From JAAZPT01 sp964544955 (GTDB taxonomy: Bacteria; Bacillota; Clostridia; Christensenellales; Aristaeellaceae): 33,644 nucleotides of DNA. The notes beneath the pieces were generated by a model. The model made no database searches and was not told where the DNA came from. It was given only the letters and a program-made list of their open reading frames with translations. A program made the position numbers and the translations under genes. Shown here piece after piece: positions 15,793-24,404 of the stretch (position 1 is the first letter of the stretch; every line of letters begins with the position of its first letter). Location of the stretch: NCBI GenBank assembly GCA_964544955.1, contig CAZJEB010000014.1, positions 1 through 33,644 of the forward strand, written 5' to 3'.

Positions 15793-17553
15793 ATGGCAAA
15801 AGTTGAAGGAAATGTACAAGGAATACGAAAAAGTGCAATTAGTGAACTTGAATCTCTTTTTGAAGTGCCAATATCTTCAGATGTTTTTGTAAGTCAAGAA
15901 ATATTAGACAGCCTATGTAAAATATCTAACGAGTATAATAGGGAAATTGCTATATACATATCCCGAGATGGTAAAGTACTAGATATTACTATTGGCACAA
16001 ATGCCACAGTTGAATTAAAGGCAATAAATACTAGGCGTGGTGACAATAGGCTTACAGGTGTAAGATGCATACATACACACCCTAATGGCATTGGCAGGCT
16101 TTCAAATGTTGATACAAGTGCCTTAATTGCTTTAAAGCTTGATGCTATAACAGCAGTGGGCTGTATTGATGGCAATGTAACTGAAATGCAAACTGCTACC
16201 CTTAACCCCGAGCTAGAAATTGGTTTTGAATTTTTACCACTTGTTAGGGGCTACAATGTACCCCATGATATTTGGTTTGATGCAATACTTCACGCAGACT
16301 ACCTTGTTAGTAATGCGGAAAACTCTGATATAAACGATATAGAGCGTGTTTTGCTTGTGGGTATTGATGATGAAGCGTCTTTGGACGAGTTAAAAAGCCT
16401 TGCGGAAACTGCTAATGTTGAAGTGGTTGATATGGTTTTGCAAAAAAGGGCAAAGGCGGATAGTTCAACATATATTGGTGAAGGTAAGGTTGATGAAATA
16501 TCACAACTTATACAGCTAAAAGCCATTGATACGGTTATATGCGATGATGAAATTACTGGTGTAATGCAAAGAAATTTAGAGTCTGCTTTAAAAATAAAAA
16601 TTATTGATAGAACAGCCCTAATACTTGATATATTTGCTAAGCATTCAAAAAGTAGTGAAAGCAAGCTTCAAGTTGAAGCGGCACAGCTTAGGTATAGATC
16701 CCAAAGGTTAACAGGCATGGGTGTTGTGCTTTCAAGGCTTGGTGGAGGTATAGGCACAAGAGGCCCTGGCGAAACCAAACTTGAGGTTGATAGGCGACGT
16801 ATACAAACTCGCCTTGCTTTTTTGGATGAAGAAATTAAAAATATTGCAGCCCAAAGAAGCCTAAGGCGCAGGGAAAGGGAAAAATCGGATATACCTGTTA
16901 TAGCTTTGGTGGGCTATACAAATGCCGGCAAATCATCATTGCTTAACCAACTTACAGATGCGGGGGCTTATGTTGAGGATAAACTTTTTGCTACCCTTGA
17001 TTCACTAACCCGTAAGTTTAAATTATCAAATGGGCAAGAAGTTTTGCTTGTTGATACTGTAGGTTTTATTAAAAAGCTACCACATTTTTTAGTAAAAACT
17101 TTTGCCTCAACCCTTGAGGAAGCGGCACTTGCTGATGTTATTCTTATTGTTGTTGATAGCTCAAGCGACGAAAAATATCAACACCTAAATGTTGTTGAGG
17201 AAACGCTTAACCAAATAAAAGCTGGCGATAAGCCGAAAATAATAGCCTTTAATAAATGCGATTCCCTTGAAGATAAGCCTTTAAGCGAGGGCGTTTATAT
17301 AAGTGCTAAAACAGGTGAAGGTATAGATAAACTTCAACTTGCAATAGAAAAAGCGCTTGAATCACGTTTTTGCACTGCTATATACCATATACCATATTCT
17401 TCCTTTGCCGCATTGGATGTAATACATAAAAACGGCAAGGTAATAAATGAGGAATATGATGATACTGGTGTAAAAATAACAGCCAATTTACCAATAGCTG
17501 TTGCAAAAAAACTTGGTTTATCCCATAATATAAATGTAATTCAAAATTTGTAG
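15793..17553 (+). CDS. hflX: GTPase HflX with N-terminal JAMM-like domain
   Basis: A 586-residue protein. The C-terminal ~400 residues are a standard HflX, a ribosome-binding GTPase that rescues or splits stalled ribosomes: glycine-rich RLGGGIGTRGPGETKLE, G1 GYTNAGKSS (near residue 374), G3 DTVGF and G4 NKCD. Family members are usually about 400-430 residues. The extra N-terminal ~190 residues contain CIHTHP-NGIGRL-SNVD, matching the JAMM/MPN metal motif HxHx7Sx2D (H94, H96, S104, D107), with a candidate Glu at E51. Whether this domain binds zinc or cleaves anything is unknown. GGAGG precedes the ATG. The stop codon overlaps the SD of the next gene (TAGAGG). Confidence 0.94.
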   Translation: MAKVEGNVQGIRKSAISELESLFEVPISSDVFVSQEILDSLCKISNEYNREIAIYISRDGKVLDITIGTNATVELKAINTRRGDNRLTGVRCIHTHPNGIGRLSNVDTSALIALKLDAITAVGCIDGNVTEMQTATLNPELEIGFEFLPLVRGYNVPHDIWFDAILHADYLVSNAENSDINDIERVLLVGIDDEASLDELKSLAETANVEVVDMVLQKRAKADSSTYIGEGKVDEISQLIQLKAIDTVICDDEITGVMQRNLESALKIKIIDRTALILDIFAKHSKSSESKLQVEAAQLRYRSQRLTGMGVVLSRLGGGIGTRGPGETKLEVDRRRIQTRLAFLDEEIKNIAAQRSLRRREREKSDIPVIALVGYTNAGKSSLLNQLTDAGAYVEDKLFATLDSLTRKFKLSNGQEVLLVDTVGFIKKLPHFLVKTFASTLEEAALADVILIVVDSSSDEKYQHLNVVEETLNQIKAGDKPKIIAFNKCDSLEDKPLSEGVYISAKTGEGIDKLQLAIEKALESRFCTAIYHIPYSSFAALDVIHKNGKVINEEYDDTGVKITANLPIAVAKKLGLSHNINVIQNL

Positions 17554-17562
17554 AGGTTAAAT

Positions 17563-18234
17563 TTGTTATTAAATAGAATATTATCAACAATTGCCCTTAG
17601 TGTTGGCATTGCAAACGGTGGCTTTAACTATGCCATGCCTGACAAAAACATTTCAGGAACGCTATTTTTGGTTAATAAGGATTATAAAATAAGTGATGCC
17701 TATTACCCAAATGTTGTTGAAGCAAATGTTAAGGGTGAAATAAGGGAAATGAGGCCAGATGCCGCTAAAGCCCTTGAAATAATGTTTGATGATGCTAAAG
17801 CAGAAGGAATAAATTTAAGAAGTTTTTCTGGCACAAGAAGCTATTCAAGGCAAAAAACCATATACCATAAAAAAATAGATTCTCATAATGGTAGCGTAAA
17901 AAAAGCTGAAGAATATGTGGCCCCACCTGGTGCAAGTGAACACCAATTAGGCTTAGCTATGGATGTTAAAACCCCTGCGGGGGATAACCTTGGCCCTGCC
18001 TTTGGTAAAACAAAACAAGGTATCTGGATACAAGAAAATTGCTACAAATATGGCTTTATTGTAAGGTATTCAAAGGAATATGAGAAAGTAACAAAGTATA
18101 ATTACGAGCCGTGGCATTTACGCTATGTGGGTGTTGAGGCGGCTTATGCAATAAATAAATTGGATAATATACCTTTAGAATGGTTTGTATCGGATCTTAG
18201 GTTAAAAACATATCAATCATTAATAACGGAATAA
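17563..18234 (+). CDS. D-alanyl-D-alanine carboxypeptidase, VanY/M15B family
   Basis: A 223-residue zinc peptidase of family M15B, which trims the terminal D-Ala from peptidoglycan stem peptides outside the cell. Active-site motifs are intact: SEHQLGLAMD (H127 and D134 as zinc ligands) and EPWH (E182 catalytic, H185 ligand), plus the upstream SGTRSYSRQ. The start is a TTG at 17563, supported by the AGAGG six bases upstream that overlaps the hflX stop; there is no good ATG before the domain. The N-terminus has a short hydrophobic segment that can serve as signal or anchor. First of three related genes in this run. Confidence 0.88.
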   Translation: MLLNRILSTIALSVGIANGGFNYAMPDKNISGTLFLVNKDYKISDAYYPNVVEANVKGEIREMRPDAAKALEIMFDDAKAEGINLRSFSGTRSYSRQKTIYHKKIDSHNGSVKKAEEYVAPPGASEHQLGLAMDVKTPAGDNLGPAFGKTKQGIWIQENCYKYGFIVRYSKEYEKVTKYNYEPWHLRYVGVEAAYAINKLDNIPLEWFVSDLRLKTYQSLITE

Positions 18235-18262
18235 TATACTCTGCAAGTAAAAGGAGATTATT

Positions 18263-19081
18263 ATGAAAATAATAAAAAAGCAAATCATTGCAATAATTAT
18301 AATAAGCCTTGTTTTAGGGCTTGCTAATGCATATGCAATGAAGGTACCATGGAAGTACACCTTGCTTATATCTAACTTGCAAAGTGATGTTAACCGCCTT
18401 ATAAATAGGGATAACCTACTTGAAGAGGATTACGTACCTGGTGACTTAATTAACACAACTGTTAGGCGTGCAAGCACATCACCCATTCAAATTAGAGCAG
18501 TTGTTGATGATGCACTTTCTAGAATGTTTAATGATGCCGAGGCCCAAGGTATAATACTTTATGCCAAAAGTGGTTATAGATCTTACGGCACACAAAAAAC
18601 AATGTATAAAAACAGGCTTGAAATGAACAATGGCAAAGATGATGGCATAGTTGCCTATCCAGGCTCCAGTGAACACCAAAGTGGCTTGGCTATGGACGTT
18701 GTTAATAAGGGGCTAATTGGTGGGCAAAGAATGACCCAAGCCTTTGCGGAAACTACAGAGGGCATATGGCTTGCAGAAAATTGCACAAACTATGGTTTTA
18801 TAATAAGATATCCTAAAGATATGCAGGATATTACAGGCATTTATTACGAGCCTTGGCATTTAAGGTTTGTAGGCGATTCTGTTGCCCAGTATATCTCAGT
18901 TAAAGGTTATACCCATGAAGAGTTTACAAAGGAATGGAAGGAATCATTGCAAACATTCCTTGATAATGGTGGTACAATAGAGGATGTATTAGCCCACGAG
19001 CATGAAATGAACAAGCCACAAATTACCATGTCTGAAGAAGTTAATGGTGAGGCAGAAATATCAATTGTAATAAGGAACTAA
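18263..19081 (+). CDS. D-alanyl-D-alanine carboxypeptidase, VanY/M15B family (second copy)
   Basis: A 272-residue paralogue of the preceding gene with signal peptide or membrane anchor (KKQIIAIIIISLVLGLANAYA). Catalytic motifs are intact: SGYRSYGTQ, SEHQSGLAMD (H138, D145) and EPWH (E196, H199). A C-terminal extension of about 60 residues follows the catalytic domain (KEWKESLQTFLDNGGTIEDVLAHEHEMN) that the first copy lacks. AAAGGAG lies just before the ATG. It ends seven bases before parA, so the wall enzyme and the segregation genes are probably co-transcribed. Confidence 0.88.
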   Translation: MKIIKKQIIAIIIISLVLGLANAYAMKVPWKYTLLISNLQSDVNRLINRDNLLEEDYVPGDLINTTVRRASTSPIQIRAVVDDALSRMFNDAEAQGIILYAKSGYRSYGTQKTMYKNRLEMNNGKDDGIVAYPGSSEHQSGLAMDVVNKGLIGGQRMTQAFAETTEGIWLAENCTNYGFIIRYPKDMQDITGIYYEPWHLRFVGDSVAQYISVKGYTHEEFTKEWKESLQTFLDNGGTIEDVLAHEHEMNKPQITMSEEVNGEAEISIVIRN

Positions 19082-19088
19082 TGTATAA

Positions 19089-19856
19089 ATGAGCAGAGTT
19101 TTCGCTATAACAAATCAAAAGGGTGGAGTAGGCAAAACAACAACAGCAGTTAACTTATCCGCTTGCATAGCTAACTTAGGTAGAAAAGTTCTACTTATAG
19201 ATCTTGACCCTCAAGGGAATACCACAAGTGGCTTTGGCTTAAGGGCGGGTAAAAATAGTGTGTATGAGGCTTTGCTTGGCGACCTTGATATAAAGGATTG
19301 TATTGTTCAAACAATAGTGCCTAAATTACACTTAATACCTGCGGATATTCGCCTTGCAGGGGCAGAAATAGAACTTGCACCTATGCATGAACGTGAGTTT
19401 AAACTTAAAAAAATTATAGATGCAATAGAGCAAAAATATGATGATATATTTATAGATTGTCCACCCTCTTTAAGCTTACTTACAATAAATGCTTTAGTAG
19501 CAGCAAAAAGGGTAATTGTGCCTATACAGTGCGAGTACTATGCCCTTGAAGGGGTTACAAGCCTAATTCAAACAATAAACAGGGTAAAAAAAGCTTATAA
19601 CCCTAATTTAGATATTGAGGGAATATTGCTTACAATGTTTGATGGTAGAACAAATTTAAGTATGCAAGTTGTAGAATCTGTTAAAAAGCATTTTAAAAGT
19701 AAAGTTTTTAATATAGCAATACCCCGTAATGTTCGCTTAGGTGAGGCACCAAGCCACGGTTTGCCAATACACCTTTATGATAATAAAAGCTTTGGTGCAG
19801 AGGCATATAATATACTTGCTAAGGATTTAGTTTCCCGTGCAGGTAAAAAAAGATAG
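19089..19856 (+). CDS. parA: Chromosome partitioning ATPase ParA (Soj)
   Basis: A 255-residue ParA/Soj of the chromosomal type without an N-terminal HTH. The deviant Walker A motif KGGVGKTTT begins at residue 11, followed by LIDLDPQGNTTSGFG (switch I), the Walker B-like DDIFIDCPPSL, and PIQCEYYALEG. It forms ATP-dependent DNA-bound dimers that move ParB-parS complexes. The SD is poor: TAAGGA is about 12 bases from the ATG, within the end of the previous gene, so translation may be coupled to it. parB follows 21 nt downstream. Confidence 0.97.
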   Translation: MSRVFAITNQKGGVGKTTTAVNLSACIANLGRKVLLIDLDPQGNTTSGFGLRAGKNSVYEALLGDLDIKDCIVQTIVPKLHLIPADIRLAGAEIELAPMHEREFKLKKIIDAIEQKYDDIFIDCPPSLSLLTINALVAAKRVIVPIQCEYYALEGVTSLIQTINRVKKAYNPNLDIEGILLTMFDGRTNLSMQVVESVKKHFKSKVFNIAIPRNVRLGEAPSHGLPIHLYDNKSFGAEAYNILAKDLVSRAGKKR

Positions 19857-19877
19857 TTTCTGAAAGGATGATATAGT

Positions 19878-20723
19878 ATGCAAAAGAAAAGGCTTGGTAG
19901 GGGTCTTGATGCTTTATTGCCTGATATTGGAAACTTTGATGAAAGTTCAATAAAACAAATAGCCATAGAGGATATTGACCCAAATAAAAACCAACCAAGG
20001 CAAAGCTTCTCGGAAGAATCCTTAAATCAACTTGCTGAAAGTATAAAAAATACTGGTATAATATCCCCAATAATAGTTATGGAAGTTGGAGGCAGGTATA
20101 CTATTATTGCAGGTGAGCGCAGGTATAGGGCTGCCCGTATTGCAAAGCTTGATACAGTGCCTTGCATTGTTCGTAATATGAGCGATTCGGAGGTGCTTGA
20201 AGTAGCCCTTATTGAAAACATTCAGCGTGAAGATCTTAACCCTATGGAACAAGCTGAAGCAATAGAAAGCATTATGAAACGCTTTAAATATACCCAGGAA
20301 GATATTGCAAAAAAGCTTGGTAAAAACAGGTCAACAATTGCAAACTTGCTAAGGTTGCTTAATTTAAATAAAGATGTTAAAAAGTTAGTTAAAAATAATT
20401 CCCTAAGCTTTGGCCATGCAAGGGTGCTTGCAGGTGTTGATGATGAAAATATTCAACTATCTTTAGCTAAAGACTGTGTTAATAAGGGCTTTAGCGTAAG
20501 AACTTTGGAGGATATTGTTAGCAACTTAAAAAGCAAAGCTAAACCATCAAAAAAACCAAAATCAGTTGATGCAAACCTTGCAGCATTTGAGCTTAACATT
20601 AAACAGGTGTTGGGGCTTAAAACAAAACTAACTGGCAATGTAAATAAAGGTAGGATAGTATTGAGCTATAACTCAAAGGAAGAACTGGATAACCTTTACT
20701 ATCTAATAAATAAATTATCTTAA
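19878..20723 (+). CDS. parB: Chromosome partitioning protein ParB (Spo0J)
   Basis: A 281-residue ParB. In order: N-terminal KRLGRGLDALLPD (the short ParA-activating peptide region), CTP-binding domain with IIAGERRYRAAR (GERR) and IENIQREDLNPMEQA, the HTH domain (YTQEDIAKKLGKNRSTIANLLRLL) for parS binding, a Lys-rich linker, and a C-terminal dimerisation domain. GAAAGGATG precedes the ATG. No clear parS site (TGTTTCACGTGAAACA type) was spotted in this window by eye. Confidence 0.97.
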   Translation: MQKKRLGRGLDALLPDIGNFDESSIKQIAIEDIDPNKNQPRQSFSEESLNQLAESIKNTGIISPIIVMEVGGRYTIIAGERRYRAARIAKLDTVPCIVRNMSDSEVLEVALIENIQREDLNPMEQAEAIESIMKRFKYTQEDIAKKLGKNRSTIANLLRLLNLNKDVKKLVKNNSLSFGHARVLAGVDDENIQLSLAKDCVNKGFSVRTLEDIVSNLKSKAKPSKKPKSVDANLAAFELNIKQVLGLKTKLTGNVNKGRIVLSYNSKEELDNLYYLINKLS

Positions 20724-20741
20724 TATATAGGAGGCGGGATT

Positions 20742-21902
20742 ATGTCGGATAATAAAACAAGCAAAAAAAATAAAGCTGTAAGGATAATGCTAATTCTCCT
20801 TGGCGTATTTTTAATTATTACCGCTGGCTCAATGGTTGTTTCCAACATGATGAATTCAGGGCAGGATAATTGGCTAAAAGGTCAAAATGAAAAAATTGCT
20901 GCCGAAAATCAAAAACTTGAGGAGGATTATGCCCTCCTAAAATCTGAGTACGAGCAAACAACAGCACAAACAGAATCAAAGGTTTGGCCTGCTCCTGCCC
21001 AAGAGGGTTGGGATATTGTTGATTTAAGTGGCTACCCAATTGAAAACTCTCAAACTATGACTGTTAGCCGTGCTGAGCTACTACAAAGTGGTTTAATGCT
21101 TGTAAACCCATGGCACCCACTACCAGGGGATTATGAAGCCCTTACAATGGATGCATTACAAAGCATTGGTACAGCTAGCCAAGGCAAAATAGCCGTACAG
21201 GATTATAACTTAAAACTATTTCCAATGGCTATAGAGGCTATGACAAATATGTTAAATGATGCTGCTCAAGAAGGTTTGGGCGACTATATAATTAGGGAGG
21301 CTTTTAGGTCTAACTCGGAACAAAGTGTACTTTTTGAAAAATATAGAACTGAGCTTGCTGATAAGTTTAGCGGGGATATACTTGTAGAAGAAACCAAAAA
21401 AAGAGTTAACTACCCTGGTACAAGTGAATACCAAAGTGGATTAGCATTTAGAGTTGCACTTTATAACAAAGAAGATCCTAGTATTGCAAAACAAACATTC
21501 CAAGGCACAGCCCAAGGCAAATTTTTAACCGAAAATGCTTGGAAATATGGCTATGTATTCCGATTCCCAGCAGAAGATTTCCCAGATTCTTCTTGGATGG
21601 ATAAATCATTCCTTACAGGCGTTTCAATAAAGCTTGATACATATAGGTATGTTGGTATTCCAAGCGCAACAGTTATGCATTTAAAGAATTTTGTGCTTGA
21701 AGAATATATTGATTACCTAATATCAACACCCCATATTGCAGTTTATGAGGATGGCATACTTAGGTATGAAATTTACCGTAAGGAAGCTAGTAGTGAGGGG
21801 TTGGCAACTGGTGTTGAAACAATTGATGTTCCTGCATCAGCAACTAATGTTGTTTCATCCTACGATAACATGGGTGGCATAATAACAGTTATTACCCACT
21901 AA
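20742..21902 (+). CDS. Membrane-anchored VanY/M15B-like protein lacking catalytic residues
   Basis: A 386-residue protein with a single N-terminal transmembrane helix (IMLILLGVFLIITAGSMVV), a coiled-coil stretch (about 48-70, KIAAENQKLEEDYALLKSEYEQ) and an outer domain related to M15B carboxypeptidases. Alignment by eye with the two neighbouring VanY proteins shows the zinc motif SEHQxGLAMD replaced by SEYQSGLAFR (Y230 for His, R237 for Asp) and EPWHLRYVG replaced by KLDTYRYVG (K297 for Glu, T300 for His). All three zinc ligands and the catalytic Glu are lost while the surrounding framework is kept, so it is likely a non-enzymatic scaffold or regulator. AGGAGG precedes the ATG; it lies 18 nt after parB. 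Confidence 0.8.
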   Translation: MSDNKTSKKNKAVRIMLILLGVFLIITAGSMVVSNMMNSGQDNWLKGQNEKIAAENQKLEEDYALLKSEYEQTTAQTESKVWPAPAQEGWDIVDLSGYPIENSQTMTVSRAELLQSGLMLVNPWHPLPGDYEALTMDALQSIGTASQGKIAVQDYNLKLFPMAIEAMTNMLNDAAQEGLGDYIIREAFRSNSEQSVLFEKYRTELADKFSGDILVEETKKRVNYPGTSEYQSGLAFRVALYNKEDPSIAKQTFQGTAQGKFLTENAWKYGYVFRFPAEDFPDSSWMDKSFLTGVSIKLDTYRYVGIPSATVMHLKNFVLEEYIDYLISTPHIAVYEDGILRYEIYRKEASSEGLATGVETIDVPASATNVVSSYDNMGGIITVITH

Positions 21903-21924
21903 TATATGGCAAAGCTTGCTTTAG

Positions 21925-21953
21925 TTGCAATTTACCTTTAAATACTGTAAAAT
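21925..21953 (+). promoter_or_regulatory. Possible promoter for holB-ricT
   Basis: TTGCAA (21925-21930), 17-bp spacer, TAAAAT (21948-21953). The predicted start site falls at the beginning of the terminator hairpin that follows. Confidence 0.4.
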
Positions 21954-21954
21954 A

Positions 21955-21984
21955 AACAAGTACTTTAATAGTACTTGTTTTTTA
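21955..21984 (+). terminator. Intrinsic terminator after the parAB run
   Basis: A 10-bp stem (AACAAGTACT 21955-21964 with AGTACTTGTT 21970-21979), TTAAT loop, then T-tail. It lies in the 5' leader region of holB, so it separates the two transcripts or acts on read-through. Confidence 0.8.
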
Positions 21985-21999
21985 AATGCAAAGGTTTTT

Positions 22000-23004
22000 A
22001 TGATAAATATTGATTATAGTAAATTGTTAATAGATGATTATAAGGGCATTAATGCAAGTCAAGATGCCTTTATTAATGATATTGTTAATAAAAATCATTC
22101 CCATGCATATTTAATTAGTGGCGATAAAAATTGTGGTAAAATTCAGTTGTGCAAAATGCTTGCAAACCTAATTGTTGGGGCTGATGCATATGCTGAAAAT
22201 AATATTGATGTTTTGCAAATATCTACACAAACGGTAAATGAAAGTTTAGGCAAAAAATCCCTTAGCTCAATAAGTGTTGATGCTGTTAGGGAAATGATTA
22301 TTCCCTTTGTAAATGCATTTTCCCTTTTAAATACTGCCCGTGTTGTGCTTGTGGAGCAGGCGGACCTTTTAACGGAGCAGGCGCAAAATGCTTTGCTTAA
22401 ACCCGTTGAAGAACCACAAATTAATATAGTGTTTTTGCTTGTAACAGATGATTCATCTAAAATTATAACAACATTAAAATCAAGGTGCCAAAAAGTAAAT
22501 ATACATGAATGGAATATTCAAGCCATTAAAAATTACTTAGATAGGTTTAGCTTGGATAATTCTTTGGTTGAGGCTGCTGCGTATTACTCTAATGGCCTAA
22601 TTGATAAAGCTGTTTATTATGTTAATAATATAGATGATGCAAAGGCAAACCAGGGCATGATATTAAATGCAATAAGTGCAAACAACAAGTACAATATAAT
22701 AAGCTTTTCGGCGGAGCATGCAAAGGATAAAACCCCTGCCCAAGATGAACTTTTGGATGACATAGAACATGTTATTGATTTAGTGCTTAAAGTAAAATCA
22801 GGCATTTATGATAAACAGGCCATACAACATCTACCATACAAATGGCAGTGGGCGGCAGATAATGTTGATGTGGCAGTTTTTACAGGCATATTATCTACTG
22901 TAGCAAAGGCAAGGCAAATGAAAGGCAGTCAAGTTAACTGGCAAGCGTGTATGGATTATATGCTTGCGTATATATTGGAGGCAACCAAACAATGGCAACA
23001 ATAG
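22000..23004 (+). CDS. holB: DNA polymerase III delta' subunit (HolB)
   Basis: A 334-residue clamp-loader subunit. It shows AYLISGDKNCGKIQL (P-loop position), ISVDAVREMIIPFVNAFSLLNTARVVLVEQADLLTEQAQNALLKPVEEPQINIVFLLV-type RFC-box residues and the arginine-finger motif KSRCQ. The P-loop is degenerate (GKI instead of GKT/S), as is usual for delta'. The zinc-binding cysteine module found in most delta' proteins after the P-loop is missing here. An upstream frame extension to 21925 runs through the terminator, so the ATG at 22000 with AAAGG five bases before it is preferred. The last 13 bases overlap ricT. Confidence 0.85.
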   Translation: MINIDYSKLLIDDYKGINASQDAFINDIVNKNHSHAYLISGDKNCGKIQLCKMLANLIVGADAYAENNIDVLQISTQTVNESLGKKSLSSISVDAVREMIIPFVNAFSLLNTARVVLVEQADLLTEQAQNALLKPVEEPQINIVFLLVTDDSSKIITTLKSRCQKVNIHEWNIQAIKNYLDRFSLDNSLVEAAAYYSNGLIDKAVYYVNNIDDAKANQGMILNAISANNKYNIISFSAEHAKDKTPAQDELLDDIEHVIDLVLKVKSGIYDKQAIQHLPYKWQWAADNVDVAVFTGILSTVAKARQMKGSQVNWQACMDYMLAYILEATKQWQQ

Positions 23005-24404
23005 TTGGAATAAGGATAAAAAATTCGGGCAAACTTTTCTATTTTGACCCGGCAAACACATGGCCTAAAGAAGGCGATAAAGTAATAGTTGAAACTTCCC
23101 GTGGCATGGTTATGGGTGAAGTTATTATGGGCTTAAAAAAAGTTCCTGATGAAAGCATAACAATACCCTTAAAACCTGTTTTAAGGATAGCTACCACTGA
23201 GGATTTACTGCACCAAGCGGAAAACGATAAATTTGCAGTCGAAGCCTTTAAACAATGTAAGGAAAAAATTATTGAACATAACCTTGATATGAAACTTGTT
23301 AGCGTTGAACCTATGTTTGATAATACAAAAATAATGTTCTATTTTACTGCGAACCAAAGGGTAGATTTTAGGTATTTGGTTAAGGATTTGGCAGCTATGT
23401 TTAGAACAAGGATAGAACTAAGGCAAATTGGCGTAAGGGATGAAGCAAAAATACTTGCATCCATGGGTATGTGTGGCAGGCCCATATGTTGCTCCAAATT
23501 CTTGGGTGATTTTCAACCTGTATCAATTAAAATGGCAAAGGAACAAAGCCTTTCCCTTAACCCTACAAAAATTTCAGGCGCTTGCGGTAGGCTTATGTGT
23601 TGCTTGAAGTTTGAGCAAGATTATTATGAAAAAATGCATAAAATTATGCCTAAGGTTGGCAAAGGGGTTACAACACCTGATGGTGATGGTGTAGTTGGCG
23701 ATGTAAACGTTATTTGTGAAACCGTAACTGTTAGGGTTAATAAGGGTGATGATGAAACCGAAGTTAAAACTTATACCTTGGATCAAATTTTTAACCCAGA
23801 AAAATATAAAACTAACGAGGTTGAAAAATTAAGCGAGTTTGATACCTATATTAAAAAAGCTAGGGAATCAAATGCAGCAAATAACGCAGAAAGCACTAAA
23901 ACAGAAACAACCGAGCCTAAACAGGACCAAAGACCAAATAACGCCGATAGAAGAAATAATAGCAACAACAATAGGGAACAAAATAGTAACAATAGGGATA
24001 ATAGAAATAATAGGCCAAACCGCAGAAGTGGCGCCCAAAAACCCAAAAATAAACCTGTTGATAAAATTGAAAGGCCTGAAAAGGCGGAAAGAGCAGAAAG
24101 GCCTGAAAAAGCTAATAATGAAGCCCCTAAAAAGGTTCCTGTAAGCATAAAAAAACGTAGGCCAAAACCCAATAAACCCCAACAAATAGATCCATCATTA
24201 AACATATTAAGCAAACCACGTAACTTTGCTGAAATAAAAAAACTTCAGGAAATGGGCAGGGAATCAAAACGCCCAACGGAAATTGCGGAAAAACCAATAG
24301 CAAAGCCAATACCCGTTCAAAAAATTAATAAAATTAAAAACCCTGTTAAACATAAAAAAACAAGGCCTAACCCAAATAAAAAGCTTGAACAAAAGGGTGA
24401 ATAA
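22992..24404 (+). CDS. ricT: RicT/YaaT, PSP1-domain protein with long basic tail
   Basis: A 470-residue protein. Residues 1-~275 are a PSP1-domain RicT; in Bacillus it joins RicA and RicF in the Y-complex that carries Fe-S clusters and supports RNase Y mRNA processing, sporulation and competence. The conserved cysteines are present: MCGRPICCSKF (C161, C166, C167) and ACGRLMCC (C198, C203, C204). The rest, residues about 285-470, is low-complexity Asn/Arg/Lys/Pro-rich, likely disordered and strongly positive, and roughly 180 residues longer than the usual protein. The ATG at 22992 overlaps the holB end and has GGAGG ten bases upstream. The frame could begin at 22947, but that lacks support. 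Confidence 0.92.
   Translation: MATIVGIRIKNSGKLFYFDPANTWPKEGDKVIVETSRGMVMGEVIMGLKKVPDESITIPLKPVLRIATTEDLLHQAENDKFAVEAFKQCKEKIIEHNLDMKLVSVEPMFDNTKIMFYFTANQRVDFRYLVKDLAAMFRTRIELRQIGVRDEAKILASMGMCGRPICCSKFLGDFQPVSIKMAKEQSLSLNPTKISGACGRLMCCLKFEQDYYEKMHKIMPKVGKGVTTPDGDGVVGDVNVICETVTVRVNKGDDETEVKTYTLDQIFNPEKYKTNEVEKLSEFDTYIKKARESNAANNAESTKTETTEPKQDQRPNNADRRNNSNNNREQNSNNRDNRNNRPNRRSGAQKPKNKPVDKIERPEKAERAERPEKANNEAPKKVPVSIKKRRPKPNKPQQIDPSLNILSKPRNFAEIKKLQEMGRESKRPTEIAEKPIAKPIPVQKINKIKNPVKHKKTRPNPNKKLEQKGE

Noticed and set aside
15894..16664. Long open frames antisense to hflX and other genes (also inside mnmE, rpsA, cmk and ricT).
   Set aside because: No SD sequences, no recognisable domains, and hydrophobic or low-complexity translations typical of shadows of real genes on the other strand.
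19089..20723. Search for a parS site close to parAB.
   Set aside because: No TGTTTCACGTGAAACA-like 16-mer was found by eye; short fragments such as GTTTCAC occur without the symmetric half. A computed scan allowing two mismatches would settle it.
21925..21999. Extension of HolB to 21925.
   Set aside because: It would translate the terminator hairpin; the added residues do not resemble the family and the ATG at 22000 has its own SD.
23860..24380. A-rich, repetitive DNA in the ricT tail as a possible repeat array.
   Set aside because: The repetition follows Asn/Lys/Arg codon use and has no fixed period or spacer, so it is neither a CRISPR nor a tandem array.
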